The notes: generated by a model from the sequence alone, not told the origin. 62,041 nt of DNA from JBGPOS01 sp041488155 (GCA_041488155.1 JBGPOS010000016.1:1-62041); one strand, 5' to 3'; shown: positions 1-8,676, counted from the stretch's first letter. Numbers and translations are program-made.

Positions 1-21
1 CCAGTATCAAGACAGACCTGT

Positions 22-162
22 AGGCTCCCGCCCGCAGCCTGTCGCCCGGGTTCCTGTGAGAGAGGCAGCCCGGACAGCAGAAGAGGAGGATGCGAGCAAG
101 GTCAGGTTAGGCTCGGCTCAGCCTGCGGAGTTGGCCGTACCTTCCATTCCGCCGACCTGACC
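22..162 (+). promoter_or_regulatory. Candidate structured 5' leader of the M23 peptidase gene
   Basis: The stretch before the first gene is full of inverted repeats. AGGCT/AGCCT pair at 22-26/36-40 and again at 109-113/120-124. TGTC plus CCGGG (40-50) can pair with CCCGGACA (69-76) around a two-base bulge. GGTCAGGT (100-107) exactly complements ACCTGACC (155-162), which ends ten bases before the start codon. Such nested stems ahead of a LysM/M23 gene suggest an RNA regulator. c-di-AMP riboswitches often sit before such hydrolases, but I cannot recognise their conserved core here, so no class is assigned. Confidence 0.4.
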
Positions 163-172
163 CACATACGTT

Positions 173-1372
173 ATGGGAACTGAGGGAACTCGCGCGCGCT
201 CACACGCGCACGGCCGGCGCCACGGGAGAATCACCGTACACGCCGTTGTCGTGGTGCTGGCTTTACTCGCCGTGACCTTCGCCGCCCGCTTCCCCGGTCA
301 GTCCAGCGCCTCCACCCCGGCCGTTCCCGCCTTCGCCCTCTCCGGCATCACAGGCAACGCCCAGGCCAACTCTCTTACCTTCCTCCGCCCCGGCACCAGC
401 CTCCAGACTCGCGAATCCATCTCCTCCCTCACCGCCCGCTCCGATGTTGCCAGCGTCCGCGCGGCAGGTGGCGTCTCACCGACCTCATCCTTCTCCTCAG
501 GTGTCTCCGCCGCTGCTGCTACCTCCGGCGAGCAGGGCGCAGGCGTCAAGCCGCTCGCTGATATCGTCGACCCGCGGCGCCCGTTCGTCCTCTACGACAC
601 CCAGGCCGGCGACACGGTCAGCGGTGTCGCGGCCAAGTTCGGCATCGGTATCGGCACCCTCCTCGACAACAACCCCCACGTCGAGAATCGCAACCTCATC
701 CAGCTCGGCCAGCAACTCCTGGTCCCCCGCAAAGATGGAATTCTCTACAAGGTCGCCCACGGCGATTCCGTCAATTCAATCGTCAAGCAGTACGACAACA
801 TCACCGCCCAGACCGTCCTCGAATACAAGCCCAACGGCATCGTCGATTCCTCGTCGCTCGAGGTGGGGAGCTACGTCCTGCTCCCCGGCGCCACACAGAA
901 GCCGCCGCCACCACCGCCTCCTGCGCCCAAGCCCGCGCAGCGACCGATCGGCGGCGGGGGCTCGGCTCCCCCACCGAGCGGTGGGCGCTTCAACTTCCCA
1001 TTGGCGGGCTGGCGCGGCGTCAGCGACCCCTTCGGCACGGATCGCGGCGGCGGTCGCATCCACGAAGGGATCGACCTCGACCTCTACGGCTACCACCACT
1101 CCAACATCTTCTCGGCCTGCAACGGAGTCGTGTCCAAGACCGAATACCTGACCTACAGCTACGGCTACCACGTCGTCGTCGATTGTGGCGACGGCTGGAC
1201 CACCCTCTACGCCCACATGGACCAGATCAACGTCAACCCCGGCCAACGAGTAAGCGCAGGCACAGTGCTCGGGATCTCCGGGGTGACCGGCTACACAACC
1301 GGCGAGCACCTCCACTTCGAGATCCGCTTCAACGGCGCCCCGGTCAATCCCGCCGACTACCTCGGCTTCTAA
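173..1372 (+). CDS. LysM domain-containing M23 family peptidase
   Basis: Predicted secreted or membrane-anchored cell-wall hydrolase of 399 residues. A basic N-terminus is followed by a hydrophobic segment (about residues 25-40, VVVVLALLAVTFAARF) and a Ser/Ala-rich stretch. Two LysM modules (about 140-187 and 192-240, with QAGDTVSGVAAKFGI and AHGDSVNSI) should bind peptidoglycan. A proline-rich linker leads to a C-terminal M23 domain with the zinc motifs HEGIDLD and HLHFE, the LYAHM strand between them, and a final NPADYL. M23 enzymes cut peptide cross-bridges, but some relatives are inactive activators; here the metal ligands look intact. The start follows a stem-rich leader, and no good Shine-Dalgarno sequence is visible. 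Confidence 0.88.
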   Translation: MGTEGTRARSHAHGRRHGRITVHAVVVVLALLAVTFAARFPGQSSASTPAVPAFALSGITGNAQANSLTFLRPGTSLQTRESISSLTARSDVASVRAAGGVSPTSSFSSGVSAAAATSGEQGAGVKPLADIVDPRRPFVLYDTQAGDTVSGVAAKFGIGIGTLLDNNPHVENRNLIQLGQQLLVPRKDGILYKVAHGDSVNSIVKQYDNITAQTVLEYKPNGIVDSSSLEVGSYVLLPGATQKPPPPPPPAPKPAQRPIGGGGSAPPPSGGRFNFPLAGWRGVSDPFGTDRGGGRIHEGIDLDLYGYHHSNIFSACNGVVSKTEYLTYSYGYHVVVDCGDGWTTLYAHMDQINVNPGQRVSAGTVLGISGVTGYTTGEHLHFEIRFNGAPVNPADYLGF

Positions 1373-1396
1373 GAGTGCCCACGACGTGGATTCTCG

Positions 1397-2596
1397 TCAG
1401 GTTAGTTCTTGCTGAACCTGCAATTCTGGCATCGCCCGAATCATGAATTCATCGAAGAGCGGGACGGTGAAGGCCATATCTCCGTAGGCGGGGCTGTAGA
1501 CCATTCCTTTCCTTATCAGCTGCGCTCGCGTTGGCCCCAGGCTCGTGATCTTCAACCCTAGGGCGTTGGCGATATCGCCAGTGCGCGACGGACCGGGACC
1601 GAGGCTGGCCATCGCGCGGAGGAAGTTCTTCTCACTGGGCGTCAACCGGTTGAAGCGGACGCGGAAGAAATTCTGATCGAGCCTCGGGATGACCACCGCA
1701 GTAGCGTTTCGTACGTCCTCCAGGGTGATCGGGCTGCTGGCGGCTAAGTTCCACGCCTGATAGCCCCATTCCTGCAGGAAGTATGGGTAGCCCTTCGTCA
1801 GACTGTAGATCTCCCGAAGTGCATCGTCATCGAAAGCGACCCCAGCAGCCTGCGCTGGGTCCTGAAGCGCCTTCGCACTGTCGGCTTCCGACAACGCCCC
1901 GACATCAGGGAAGCTGAACAACCGCTCCGCATACGACTTCGACTCGCCCGCCAGCCCGGGCAGGATGGGCAACCCGGCACCGAGGAGCACAAGCGGAAGT
2001 TGGCGCTGCTGGACCCTGTGCATCGCCATGATCAGAGCTGCAAGCTCCTTCCGATGTAGATACTGGATCTCATCGATCAGCACCGCCACTGCGGCCGCTC
2101 TCTCGTCTGCTGCTTCGCCCAGGGCGGCGAAGAGATTGGGCAGATCGATTTCCAGGTCTCCGCTGTCGGCCGATCCTTGCTCAGGATCAACATCGAGGCC
2201 GATGGTGATGTCTCCGTAGGTGATCCTCAGGCCGGCGACAAAACTCCGGAGAACGCGAAGCCCGCGTTTCACCTTGTCCCCTCCGCCTGAGATGCGATCA
2301 AGCTCGAACAGGACGATCCGAAGGTGCTGGGCCAGGAGCGGCCCGAGTGGCTTGTCTTCTTGCGCCTCGATGCTGACCGTGAAGTAGCCGGCTGCCTGAG
2401 CCAGCCGTTCAATTTCGTTGAGGAGCACCGTCTTGCCGACCCCGCGCAGACCTGTGAGCAGCATGCTCTTCTCGGCTCGCTTCGCCCGGATGCGGCCGAG
2501 CAAGACGCGAGCCTGCTCGAGAATCGGATCGCGCCCCGCGAGTTCGGGCGGTGGAGAGCCGGCTCCAGGAGAGAACGGGTTCTCTATTGGGTCCAT
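1397..2596 (-). CDS. AAA-type ATP-binding protein (Orc1/Cdc6-like or archaeal-ATPase-like fold)
   Basis: 399 residues with Walker A GLRGVGKT (about 49-56) and Walker B VAVLIDEIQ (about 171-178), followed by a sensor-like LVLLGAGLP and a C-terminal region with a winged-helix look. The N-terminal PPELAGRDPILEQARVLL resembles the start of Orc1/Cdc6-like and STAND-like ATPases. It converges with the M23 gene (24 bp apart) and has no operon partner. It starts six bases after a TATAAC hexamer with no Shine-Dalgarno, so a leaderless mRNA is likely, and the upstream AT-rich DNA holds inverted repeats that could serve autoregulation. The cellular role (stress, mobile element or chaperone-like) is unknown. 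Confidence 0.72.
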   Translation of the reverse strand: MDPIENPFSPGAGSPPPELAGRDPILEQARVLLGRIRAKRAEKSMLLTGLRGVGKTVLLNEIERLAQAAGYFTVSIEAQEDKPLGPLLAQHLRIVLFELDRISGGGDKVKRGLRVLRSFVAGLRITYGDITIGLDVDPEQGSADSGDLEIDLPNLFAALGEAADERAAAVAVLIDEIQYLHRKELAALIMAMHRVQQRQLPLVLLGAGLPILPGLAGESKSYAERLFSFPDVGALSEADSAKALQDPAQAAGVAFDDDALREIYSLTKGYPYFLQEWGYQAWNLAASSPITLEDVRNATAVVIPRLDQNFFRVRFNRLTPSEKNFLRAMASLGPGPSRTGDIANALGLKITSLGPTRAQLIRKGMVYSPAYGDMAFTVPLFDEFMIRAMPELQVQQELT

Positions 2597-2602
2597 CTCA
2601 GA

Positions 2603-2660
2603 GTTATAGCAGATTATAGCCTAAATCGACTATAATCGGCTAAACTCCGTATAAATCGAC
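2603..2660 (-). promoter_or_regulatory. Leaderless promoter with inverted and direct repeats
   Basis: This is an AT-rich island in GC-rich DNA. On the minus strand, TATAAC (2603-2608) lies six bases before the ATG at 2596, and a second TATAAT (2613-2618) lies further up. GATTATAG (2612-2619) and CTATAATC (2630-2637) form a perfect 8-bp inverted repeat with a 10-bp spacer. TAGCC (2617-2621) pairs with GGCTA (2638-2642), and TAAATCGAC occurs twice (2622-2630, 2652-2660). The overlap with the -10 elements suggests a repressor site; no regulator is identified. Confidence 0.5.
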
Positions 2661-2698
2661 CCCACCCAATAGCCTGGCGCCAGCCCGTCGCTCGCCCC

Positions 2699-3885
2699 CT
2701 ACGGCGAGAACGGGATTACGAGCGCCTTGTTTGCGATGAACCAGTAGGCCGACCCCTGGCGCAGCGTCGATAGCGTGTTCGCGTAGCCAGGCAGCATTGG
2801 CCCGAACTGCGTCCACGTCTCTGTACTGGCCTCCCAGCCATAGACGATCCTGAGGGCCTCCTTATCAGCCGAGAGCGCCACGACGGCGGACACGTTCGGC
2901 CCCGGCCAGGTCAGCAGGTTCGCGCCCGCGGCCACCTCGAGGCCCGAGGCCGGGTCACCGCTGCCCCCAGGGGGCGTTGCCTTCAGGCCGTAGATGGCCT
3001 GCACCCCCGCCAGGTCGTCGGCGGTAAGGGTTCGCTTCAACTGGCCCCCGCTGTAGGTCCCGAACATCACCGCTGCCCGTTCGGTCGAGTGGTTCAGACC
3101 GAGCGCAGTCCGAATTCGTGCAGCGTGACACTCTGCAGGTCGACCCCGATGTTCGTCGTGCTCGTCGTCCAGCCCCACTCGGGGTCGATCTCCATGTCGA
3201 ATTCGATCGCCCCGCCCCGGTTGTCGTACCACGTACAGGTCGACGCCAGCGTTGTGCCGGTCTGCGACGCCCATCCGACCGTATTCGAGCCGTCCGGGAC
3301 GTCGTGGCAAGCGCCTGTCCCATCGGTGGTGGCAGCGCCGCCGGTGTAGCTGAAGTTCGCGCCTGCCTTCCCCCACGTTGCTGCCGCTGCGCCCAGCACG
3401 CTCGCATCGTCCGTGAGGCTCGAGAGCTTGTGCGCGCTGTTGTACCTCCACGCTGCTGTGTTCGCCGGCCAGGAGTAGGAGGCGCGCGTAAACTGCGCCG
3501 TGACCTCCCCCGGGACCGCTTCCGTGGCCCCTGCGAAACGAGAGAGGGCTTCGGACTTCGCCGATGCCGCCACGGCGTCGAAGCCACCCGAACCGTCGTC
3601 GACGATGAGGTGCTCGATCCGGACCGTGTACGCCTGGCCGTTGCGCTCCACCGTGAACTCGAAGTGTTGATCGCGAAACACAGGTTGCGACTCGGCTCGA
3701 GCGGCAGGCCCGCCGTGGGCCAGGAACGCCGCCGCTGCCAGCCACGCCGCGACGGCCAGCGCCACCAAGCCCGGCGGCCCGCCGAGTCTCCGATACGGCG
3801 CTCTGGTCCTCTGGTCCACGATGTTGGCTCTCCGCCCTCCTGCTGCCCGGCCCGATGCCCGCCGTAGCTCCGCCAGAAGGGCCAT
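2699..3885 (-). pseudogene. Matrixin-like secreted zinc metallopeptidase, frameshifted inside the zinc motif
   Basis: The N-terminal part (from ATG 3885, preceded by AGGGAT) has a basic region, a membrane-spanning signal segment ending HGGPAARAE, and a matrixin-type catalytic domain with YDNRGGAIEFDMEID. Its frame reads VTLHEFG and then runs to an early stop. One base later, another frame continues as ALGLNHS, with VMFGTY and TADDLAGVQAIYG typical of the matrixin C-terminus. Restoring one A between 3107 and 3108 gives HEFGHALGLNH, the expected HExxHxxGxxH site. After the protease comes the GxNLLTWPGP...AYWF C-terminal module also seen in two other secreted proteins here. It is either a real inactivation or a sequencing indel. 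Confidence 0.75.
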
Positions 3886-4012
3886 CCTATCCCTTCTTGA
3901 ATTTCGGCATAGTAAAGCGTGGGGACAACCCCGGCGCCTCGGGCCGCCTCCGGGGTGGGGTGGAACTTCGGTGTCCGGGCTTTAGGATGGAGCCTCGAAA
4001 GCTGAGGGAACT

Positions 4013-5122
4013 ATGCGCGTCGGCACGGTCCACGAACGCAAAGACGGCGAGTACCGGGTCGGTCTCACGCCGGAAGGTGTCTTCGCCCTTCGCTCCCACG
4101 GCCACGACGTGCTCGTTGAACGAGGCGCGGGCGAAGGCTCGGGCTACAGCGATGCTGCTTACGCAGCCTCCGGCGCAACCCTCGTCGGAGACGCCGCGGA
4201 GGTCTGGCGGAACTGTGACCTCGTCGTCAAGGTGAAAGAGCCCGTGCCGAACGAGTACGCCTTCCTTCGCAACGGCTGCGCACTCTTCACCTATCTCCAC
4301 CTCGCCGCGGATCGGCCTCTCACCGAGCGGTTGATGGAGTCGGGCTGCCCGTCGCTCGCCTACGAGCTGGTGCGCAAACCCGACGGTTCGTTGCCCCTGC
4401 TCGCCCCGATGTCCCAGGTCGCGGGGCGGATGGCCGCTGAGATCGGCGCCCATCTCCTCAAGCACCCCGGCCCCGGGCGGGGCAAGCTGCTCGGAGGCGT
4501 TGCGGGTGTCCCTCCGGGCAAAGTCGTCATCATCGGCTCGGGCACGGTCGCCACCGCCGCCGCCCGCGTCCTCATGGGCCTCGATGCGCGGGTCATGGTC
4601 ATGTCGCGCGACCTCACCCGCCTCTCCTACCTCCAGGAAAACTTCGGGGGCCGGATAGCCACCCGCACCTCATCCCCCCTGAGCGTGGCCGAAGAGGTCG
4701 CCGGCGCGGACCTCGTCATCCTCTCCGTCCTCGTCCCTGGGGCGGCCGCGCCCAAGGTGCTTTCCCGCGAGATGGTCCGTTCGATGGGCCCCGGCGCGGT
4801 CATCGTCGACGTCTCCATCGACCAGGGAGGCGCGGCCGAAACCAGCCGCCCCACCACCCACAGCAATCCCACGTACGTCGAAGAGGGCGTCATCCACTAT
4901 TGCGTCAGCAACATGCCGGGGGCTGTCCCGCGGACAAGCACGCAGGCTCTCACGAGCGCCACACTCCCCTACGTCGAAGCCCTGGCTGGCCGCGGAGTCG
5001 CCGGCGCGCTCAAAGCCGACCCGGCCCTCGCCCAGTCGCTCAGCACCTACGAAGGGAAGCTCGTCCGCGGCCCCGTCGCCGAGACCTTCGGCCTCCCCGC
5101 CTCCCCGAACCCGTTTCTCTGA
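4013..5122 (+). CDS. ald: Alanine dehydrogenase
   Basis: Catalyses the reversible NAD-dependent oxidative deamination of L-alanine to pyruvate and ammonia. The length, 369 residues, is the family's usual one. The N-terminal catalytic domain has KVKEP (Lys75) and YLHLA (His96), the substrate-binding Lys and catalytic His of the family. The Rossmann domain carries VVIIGSGTVATAAA, and VDVSIDQGG holds the conserved Asp. The C-terminal SNMPGAVPRTST is also typical. GAGGGA lies just ahead of the ATG, and a TAGGAT -10-like hexamer is at 3983-3988. It is divergent from the matrixin gene and appears to stand alone. Confidence 0.95.
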   Translation: MRVGTVHERKDGEYRVGLTPEGVFALRSHGHDVLVERGAGEGSGYSDAAYAASGATLVGDAAEVWRNCDLVVKVKEPVPNEYAFLRNGCALFTYLHLAADRPLTERLMESGCPSLAYELVRKPDGSLPLLAPMSQVAGRMAAEIGAHLLKHPGPGRGKLLGGVAGVPPGKVVIIGSGTVATAAARVLMGLDARVMVMSRDLTRLSYLQENFGGRIATRTSSPLSVAEEVAGADLVILSVLVPGAAAPKVLSREMVRSMGPGAVIVDVSIDQGGAAETSRPTTHSNPTYVEEGVIHYCVSNMPGAVPRTSTQALTSATLPYVEALAGRGVAGALKADPALAQSLSTYEGKLVRGPVAETFGLPASPNPFL

Positions 5123-5209
5123 CCTTCGATCCTTTTGCCCCCGACAGCCCGGCTTGCAGTGTGCGAACCGCAACTGAACCCGGCATACTTGAACCCCGAG
5201 GGGGATCGC

Positions 5210-5794
5210 ATGGCCGAGTGGTTCGATTCGATCGACGACGAGCGCCGCGCCTTCATCGAACGCCAGCACGTCTTCTTCGTCGCCACTGCCCCAACGTCCC
5301 CGGACGAGGGGTTTCCGAACCTCTCACCCAAGGGCTGCAACCTTCTCCGTGTCCTCGGGCCCAACCTGGTCGGCTACCTCGACTACCCCGGCAGCGGCAA
5401 CGAAACCGCGACTCACACCGGCGACAACGGCCGCATCACCCTCATGCTCTGCAGCTTCGACCCCACCGCCAGCATCGTCCGCCTCTACGGCCGCGGCCGC
5501 CGCGTCGACCTCGATGACCCTCTACTCGCCAGCCACCGCGAAGCGTTCGGCGATGACCTCCACCCCTACGTCCGCCAGGCGTTTTTCGTCGACGTCGAGA
5601 AGCTGCAGACCTCCTGCGGCTACGCCGTCCCGCGCATGGAGTTCCTCGGCGACCGCGAAACGCTCGACAAATGGTGCGAGCGCAAGCTGGAGCCACGCGC
5701 CATGGTGGACGGCATGCCCCAGCCCGGCGAGCTCCTTCCCCGTGTCGTCGTCGAGACACCGCCCCAGCCGGCCGAGCTCGTCACAAGCGAGTAG
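5210..5794 (+). CDS. Pyridoxamine 5'-phosphate oxidase-like flavin-binding protein
   Basis: 194 residues from the ATG at 5210, chosen over an upstream in-frame ATG at 5135 because GAGGGGG lies six bases before it and the conserved N-terminus (FIERQHVFFVATAP) begins there. The split-barrel signature FPNLSPKG, followed by a strand with Y(L)DYPGSGNE and a later RLYGRGRRVD, matches the PNPOx-like family that binds FMN or F420. The C-terminal half with SCGYAVPRMEF occurs in a common uncharacterised subgroup. The reaction and substrate cannot be told from sequence. It lies 87 bp after ald and converges with the epimerase gene. Confidence 0.75.
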   Translation: MAEWFDSIDDERRAFIERQHVFFVATAPTSPDEGFPNLSPKGCNLLRVLGPNLVGYLDYPGSGNETATHTGDNGRITLMLCSFDPTASIVRLYGRGRRVDLDDPLLASHREAFGDDLHPYVRQAFFVDVEKLQTSCGYAVPRMEFLGDRETLDKWCERKLEPRAMVDGMPQPGELLPRVVVETPPQPAELVTSE

Positions 5795-5795
5795 C

Positions 5796-6716
5796 TCAGC
5801 TCCCCGCCCGGATCGACTCAACGGTCAGCCGCAGCCCCTCTTCGAGTCCGACCAGCGGCTGCCAGCCAAGCACGCTTCGCGCCACTGAGCTATCCAGCCA
5901 GATATTGCGCACGTCACCCGGGCGCGGCGGTCCGTGGCGAGCCGGCGTCGTGACGCCCGTCGCTTTCTGGAGCGCGGCGAAGATGGCGTTCACCGAGGTC
6001 CCACGGCCCGTGCCGATGTTGATCGCGAGTCCAGTGCCCTTCTCGAGCGCCAGCACGTTCGCCCGCGCAATGTCCCCGACGTAGACGTAGTCCTTCATCT
6101 GCTCGCCGTCGCCGTCGATCGTGCAGGTCTCGCCGTTCAGCATGAGCCCCGTGAAGATCGCGCACACGCCTGCCTCGCCCCGAGGGTCTTGCCGGGGCCC
6201 GAAGGCGTTGGCGTAGCGCAAGATCGTGTACTGCAGCCCGGCCGTCCGCGACCACAGGTCGATGTAGAGCTCTCCCACCCGCTTCGACAACCCGTAAGGC
6301 GAAAGCGGCCGGATGGGATGGTCCTCCGTCACCGGCAGGACTTCCGGCTCGCCGTAGAGCGCGCCCCCGGTCGACGAGTAGATCAGTTTGAGCACGCCGT
6401 GCAGCACGCAGAGCTGGGCGATCCGGGCGGTGCACCCGCCGTTGTTCGCGAGGTCGAACACCTGGTCGCTCGTGCTCACCTTCACGCTCGCCTGGGCCGC
6501 GTGGTGGCTCGCGATTTCAGGCTTGACGCTCGTGAAGACCTGCTCCGTCTCCGCCGACCGGATGTCCAGTTCGTGGAGCCGCGCGCCAGCCGGGAGGTTC
6601 GATTGCCTCCCAGTCGAGAGGTTGTCGATGACGTGCACCTCGTGCCCGGCGGCCAGGTAGGCCTCGACCACGTGCGATCCGACAAAGCCCGCTCCGCCGG
6701 TCACCAGGATTCTCAT
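5796..6716 (-). CDS. NAD-dependent nucleotide-sugar epimerase/dehydratase
   Basis: 306 residues of the extended SDR family. The N-terminal GGAGFVGSHVVEAYL is the NAD-binding GxxGxxG motif, DNLSTG is the UDP-glucose 4-epimerase-type loop, HHAAQ follows, and SPYGLSKRVGE holds the catalytic YxxxK (with SSTGG providing the Ser/Thr). It is closest in appearance to GalE/UDP-glucuronate epimerases, but specificity is open. The ATG (6716) overlaps the stop of the upstream glycosyltransferase gene in an ATGA arrangement, so the two are translationally coupled and probably act in one pathway of cell-surface polysaccharide synthesis. Confidence 0.87.
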   Translation of the reverse strand: MRILVTGGAGFVGSHVVEAYLAAGHEVHVIDNLSTGRQSNLPAGARLHELDIRSAETEQVFTSVKPEIASHHAAQASVKVSTSDQVFDLANNGGCTARIAQLCVLHGVLKLIYSSTGGALYGEPEVLPVTEDHPIRPLSPYGLSKRVGELYIDLWSRTAGLQYTILRYANAFGPRQDPRGEAGVCAIFTGLMLNGETCTIDGDGEQMKDYVYVGDIARANVLALEKGTGLAINIGTGRGTSVNAIFAALQKATGVTTPARHGPPRPGDVRNIWLDSSVARSVLGWQPLVGLEEGLRLTVESIRAGS

Positions 6717-7825
6717 GCGGTGTGCTCCTCGAAGGCTGTGCGATAGGCTGCCAGCAGGAGTGGCAGCACCGCGGACGGCCGGAAGGCCTCCGCCCGCGCC
6801 AGCCCGTCCCGTTTGAGCATCGAGGCCAACTCGCCATCGCGCAAGACGCGCCCGAGCGCTTCGGCGAGCGCCTCTTGTCCGCCTTCCAGCGGCACGACCA
6901 TCGCCGCGTCGCCCGCAACTTCCTTCAGCGCTCCGCCGTCGCTGCATACCACCGGCAATCCGCAAGCCATCGCCTCTATCACCGGCACCCCGAATCCTTC
7001 GGACCGGCTCGGCTGCGCCAGGACATCGCAGGCTGCGTAGACCCGTGCCAGCACCGGCGGCTCCAGGTGGCCGAGCTGCACCAGGCGGTCGCTGAGCCCC
7101 GAGTCGCGAGCGAGCGTGCGCTGGTGCGGCGTAAGGGGGGCACCGGCCCGCACCAGGCTCGCCTCGCGCAGTCCTCCGTGACCCATCGCCTTCAGGAGCA
7201 GTTCCAGGTTCTTGTAAGGCCTGGAGTGCCCGACGCTCAGCACCCGCGGCCGCGCCGGCAGGACGATTCCGCGGGCCTCCAGCCACTCCTCTGCGTCCTC
7301 GTGGCGGGCGTAGTGCGGTGTGGGCATGTTCGGCACCACCGAGACACGCCCGCGGTCGACCCCCAGTTCCGTCTCGCACTCACTCGCCGTGTGCTCCGAG
7401 ACGGCGATAATGCGGGTCGTGCGCAGCATCCCGGCGAGGCTGCGCCGCAGCAGGCGGCGGTCCAGCCAGCCTTCGAACGCCCCGCGGTAGTGCCCCTCCA
7501 TGGTCAACGGCATCAGGTCGTGGCAGGTCACGACCACCGGCCTGCCCGGGAAGCAGTCAACAAGATGGCCGAGGGCCTGGTCGACGATGTGTACCAGCCC
7601 CTCCCCGGTAGGCGCGTTTCGAAGCAGCTCGGGCAGACGGCGGTAGCGGGCCACGTAGCCCGCACGACGCGTAAAGCGTTCGTCCGCCAGAGTCGGAGCC
7701 CCGCGGATCTGGAGGCCCCGTTGGCCGGCAAGGCCGAGAATCGCCTGCGCGTAGCGCTCGATACTCACCCAGCGCTCTCCCCGCAGCGGGCCGACGAGCG
7801 TCACCTGGTCTAGCGAAGCGCCCAC
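6713..7825 (-). CDS. Glycosyltransferase family 4 (GT-B fold)
   Basis: About 370 residues. The C-terminal half contains LSVGHSRPYKNLELLLKA, a LVQLGHLEPP strand and the donor-binding SEGFGVPVIEAMACGLPVV, with the EX7E glutamates of GT-B retaining enzymes. The N-terminal acceptor domain has VVTCHDLMPL and an AVSEHT loop. The start at GTG 7825 is preferred because a longer form from 7921 would run into the sortase gene and adds sequence without family character; this is uncertain. It is coupled by a 4-bp overlap to the epimerase and follows the sortase gene closely on the same strand. Confidence 0.85.
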   Translation of the reverse strand: MGASLDQVTLVGPLRGERWVSIERYAQAILGLAGQRGLQIRGAPTLADERFTRRAGYVARYRRLPELLRNAPTGEGLVHIVDQALGHLVDCFPGRPVVVTCHDLMPLTMEGHYRGAFEGWLDRRLLRRSLAGMLRTTRIIAVSEHTASECETELGVDRGRVSVVPNMPTPHYARHEDAEEWLEARGIVLPARPRVLSVGHSRPYKNLELLLKAMGHGGLREASLVRAGAPLTPHQRTLARDSGLSDRLVQLGHLEPPVLARVYAACDVLAQPSRSEGFGVPVIEAMACGLPVVCSDGGALKEVAGDAAMVVPLEGGQEALAEALGRVLRDGELASMLKRDGLARAEAFRPSAVLPLLLAAYRTAFEEHTA

Positions 7826-7871
7826 GCCTCGATCGTAACCTCCCGCGTTCGCGGCCGGTGGAAGGACTCGC

Positions 7872-8540
7872 CTACTGGATACGCTCGGCCACCACGACGT
7901 CCCGATCCCGGTACTCGCCAAGGCCGTTCGCCTGGGTCGCCACGAACCGCCCGCCGCAGGTGATCAGCGTCACCCACTCCTTCTCTGTCGGACGGTCTTT
8001 CGGCCAGATGAGGTCGCCCATCGGGATGGTGTCCACGTCGTAGCGCTGCTTGCGGAAGACTTTGTACTTGTAGAGCAGCCCGTTCTCCATCACGACGTCG
8101 ATCTCGTCACCTGGCTCTGCTTTCGCCAGTTCGGCGAACGGGCCCAGCCTGAAGTTGTAGTTCACGTGTGCCGAGAAAACAGAGTTGGCGCCGAACCCCG
8201 GCTTCGGATAGATGTCGTACCAGCCCACCTTGTTGATGGCGTCGTGGGGAGTGTCCAGCGTGTTGTCCGCCAGGATGCCGATCGACTCGATCGCGTTGTC
8301 GATACCAAGCCGCGGGACCTTCAGACGCGCCACCTGGCCGTCGTACGGGATCGGCGTCGGTGTGGCTGTCGGCAGCTCGGTTGTTGTCGGAAGGGGCGTT
8401 TGGGTCGCCGTCTCGCGCACGTCGAAGCTCTGGATCGGCGCCGGGGTGTCGTCGCCTCCCCTGAACAACAGGAAGCCCGCCGCCAGCATCGCGATGCCCG
8501 CTACCAGCGTGAGCAGAGCAAGAGAACGGAGGACCTTCAT
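7872..8540 (-). CDS. Sortase (class E/F-like transpeptidase)
   Basis: 222 residues. An N-terminal membrane anchor (about 5-27) and a Thr/Pro-rich stalk are followed by the sortase barrel. His125 in FSAHVNY, Cys195 in TLITCGG and Arg213 in EYRDRDVVVA form the catalytic triad. Sortases join secreted proteins to cell-wall precursors or to each other. Neighbouring surface proteins end in a hydrophobic segment and basic tail, but no LPxTG-like motif is visible before these segments, so its substrates remain unknown. A perfect tandem 12-bp repeat lies upstream of the start (8575-8598). Confidence 0.88.
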   Translation of the reverse strand: MKVLRSLALLTLVAGIAMLAAGFLLFRGGDDTPAPIQSFDVRETATQTPLPTTTELPTATPTPIPYDGQVARLKVPRLGIDNAIESIGILADNTLDTPHDAINKVGWYDIYPKPGFGANSVFSAHVNYNFRLGPFAELAKAEPGDEIDVVMENGLLYKYKVFRKQRYDVDTIPMGDLIWPKDRPTEKEWVTLITCGGRFVATQANGLGEYRDRDVVVAERIQ

Positions 8541-8574
8541 ACGCTGGCGCAGCAGCCCCGGACTCTGGACTTGT

Positions 8575-8598
8575 CGACCTAATGTACGACCTAATGTA
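8575..8598. promoter_or_regulatory. Perfect tandem 12-bp direct repeat upstream of the sortase gene
   Basis: CGACCTAATGTA occurs twice head to tail (8575-8586 and 8587-8598), 35 bases before the sortase start. On the minus strand each copy reads TACATTAGGTCG and contains a TACATT hexamer that could act as a -10 element. Tandem direct repeats of this size are often sites for response-regulator dimers. The rest of the gap between 8541 and 8676 holds only a TTAAGG/CCCTAA imperfect palindrome near 8622-8635. Confidence 0.5.
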
Positions 8599-8676
8599 TA
8601 CGAACGGCTTCGCCGCGACGATTAAGGAACCCTAACGCGCGCCCGTCGTTCGCCTCGACCGAGTCCCTGCCGGCGG

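Noticed and set aside
22..162. Classical c-di-AMP (ydaO) or c-di-GMP riboswitch
   Set aside because: Stems are present, but the conserved core sequences of these classes could not be found; left as an unassigned leader.
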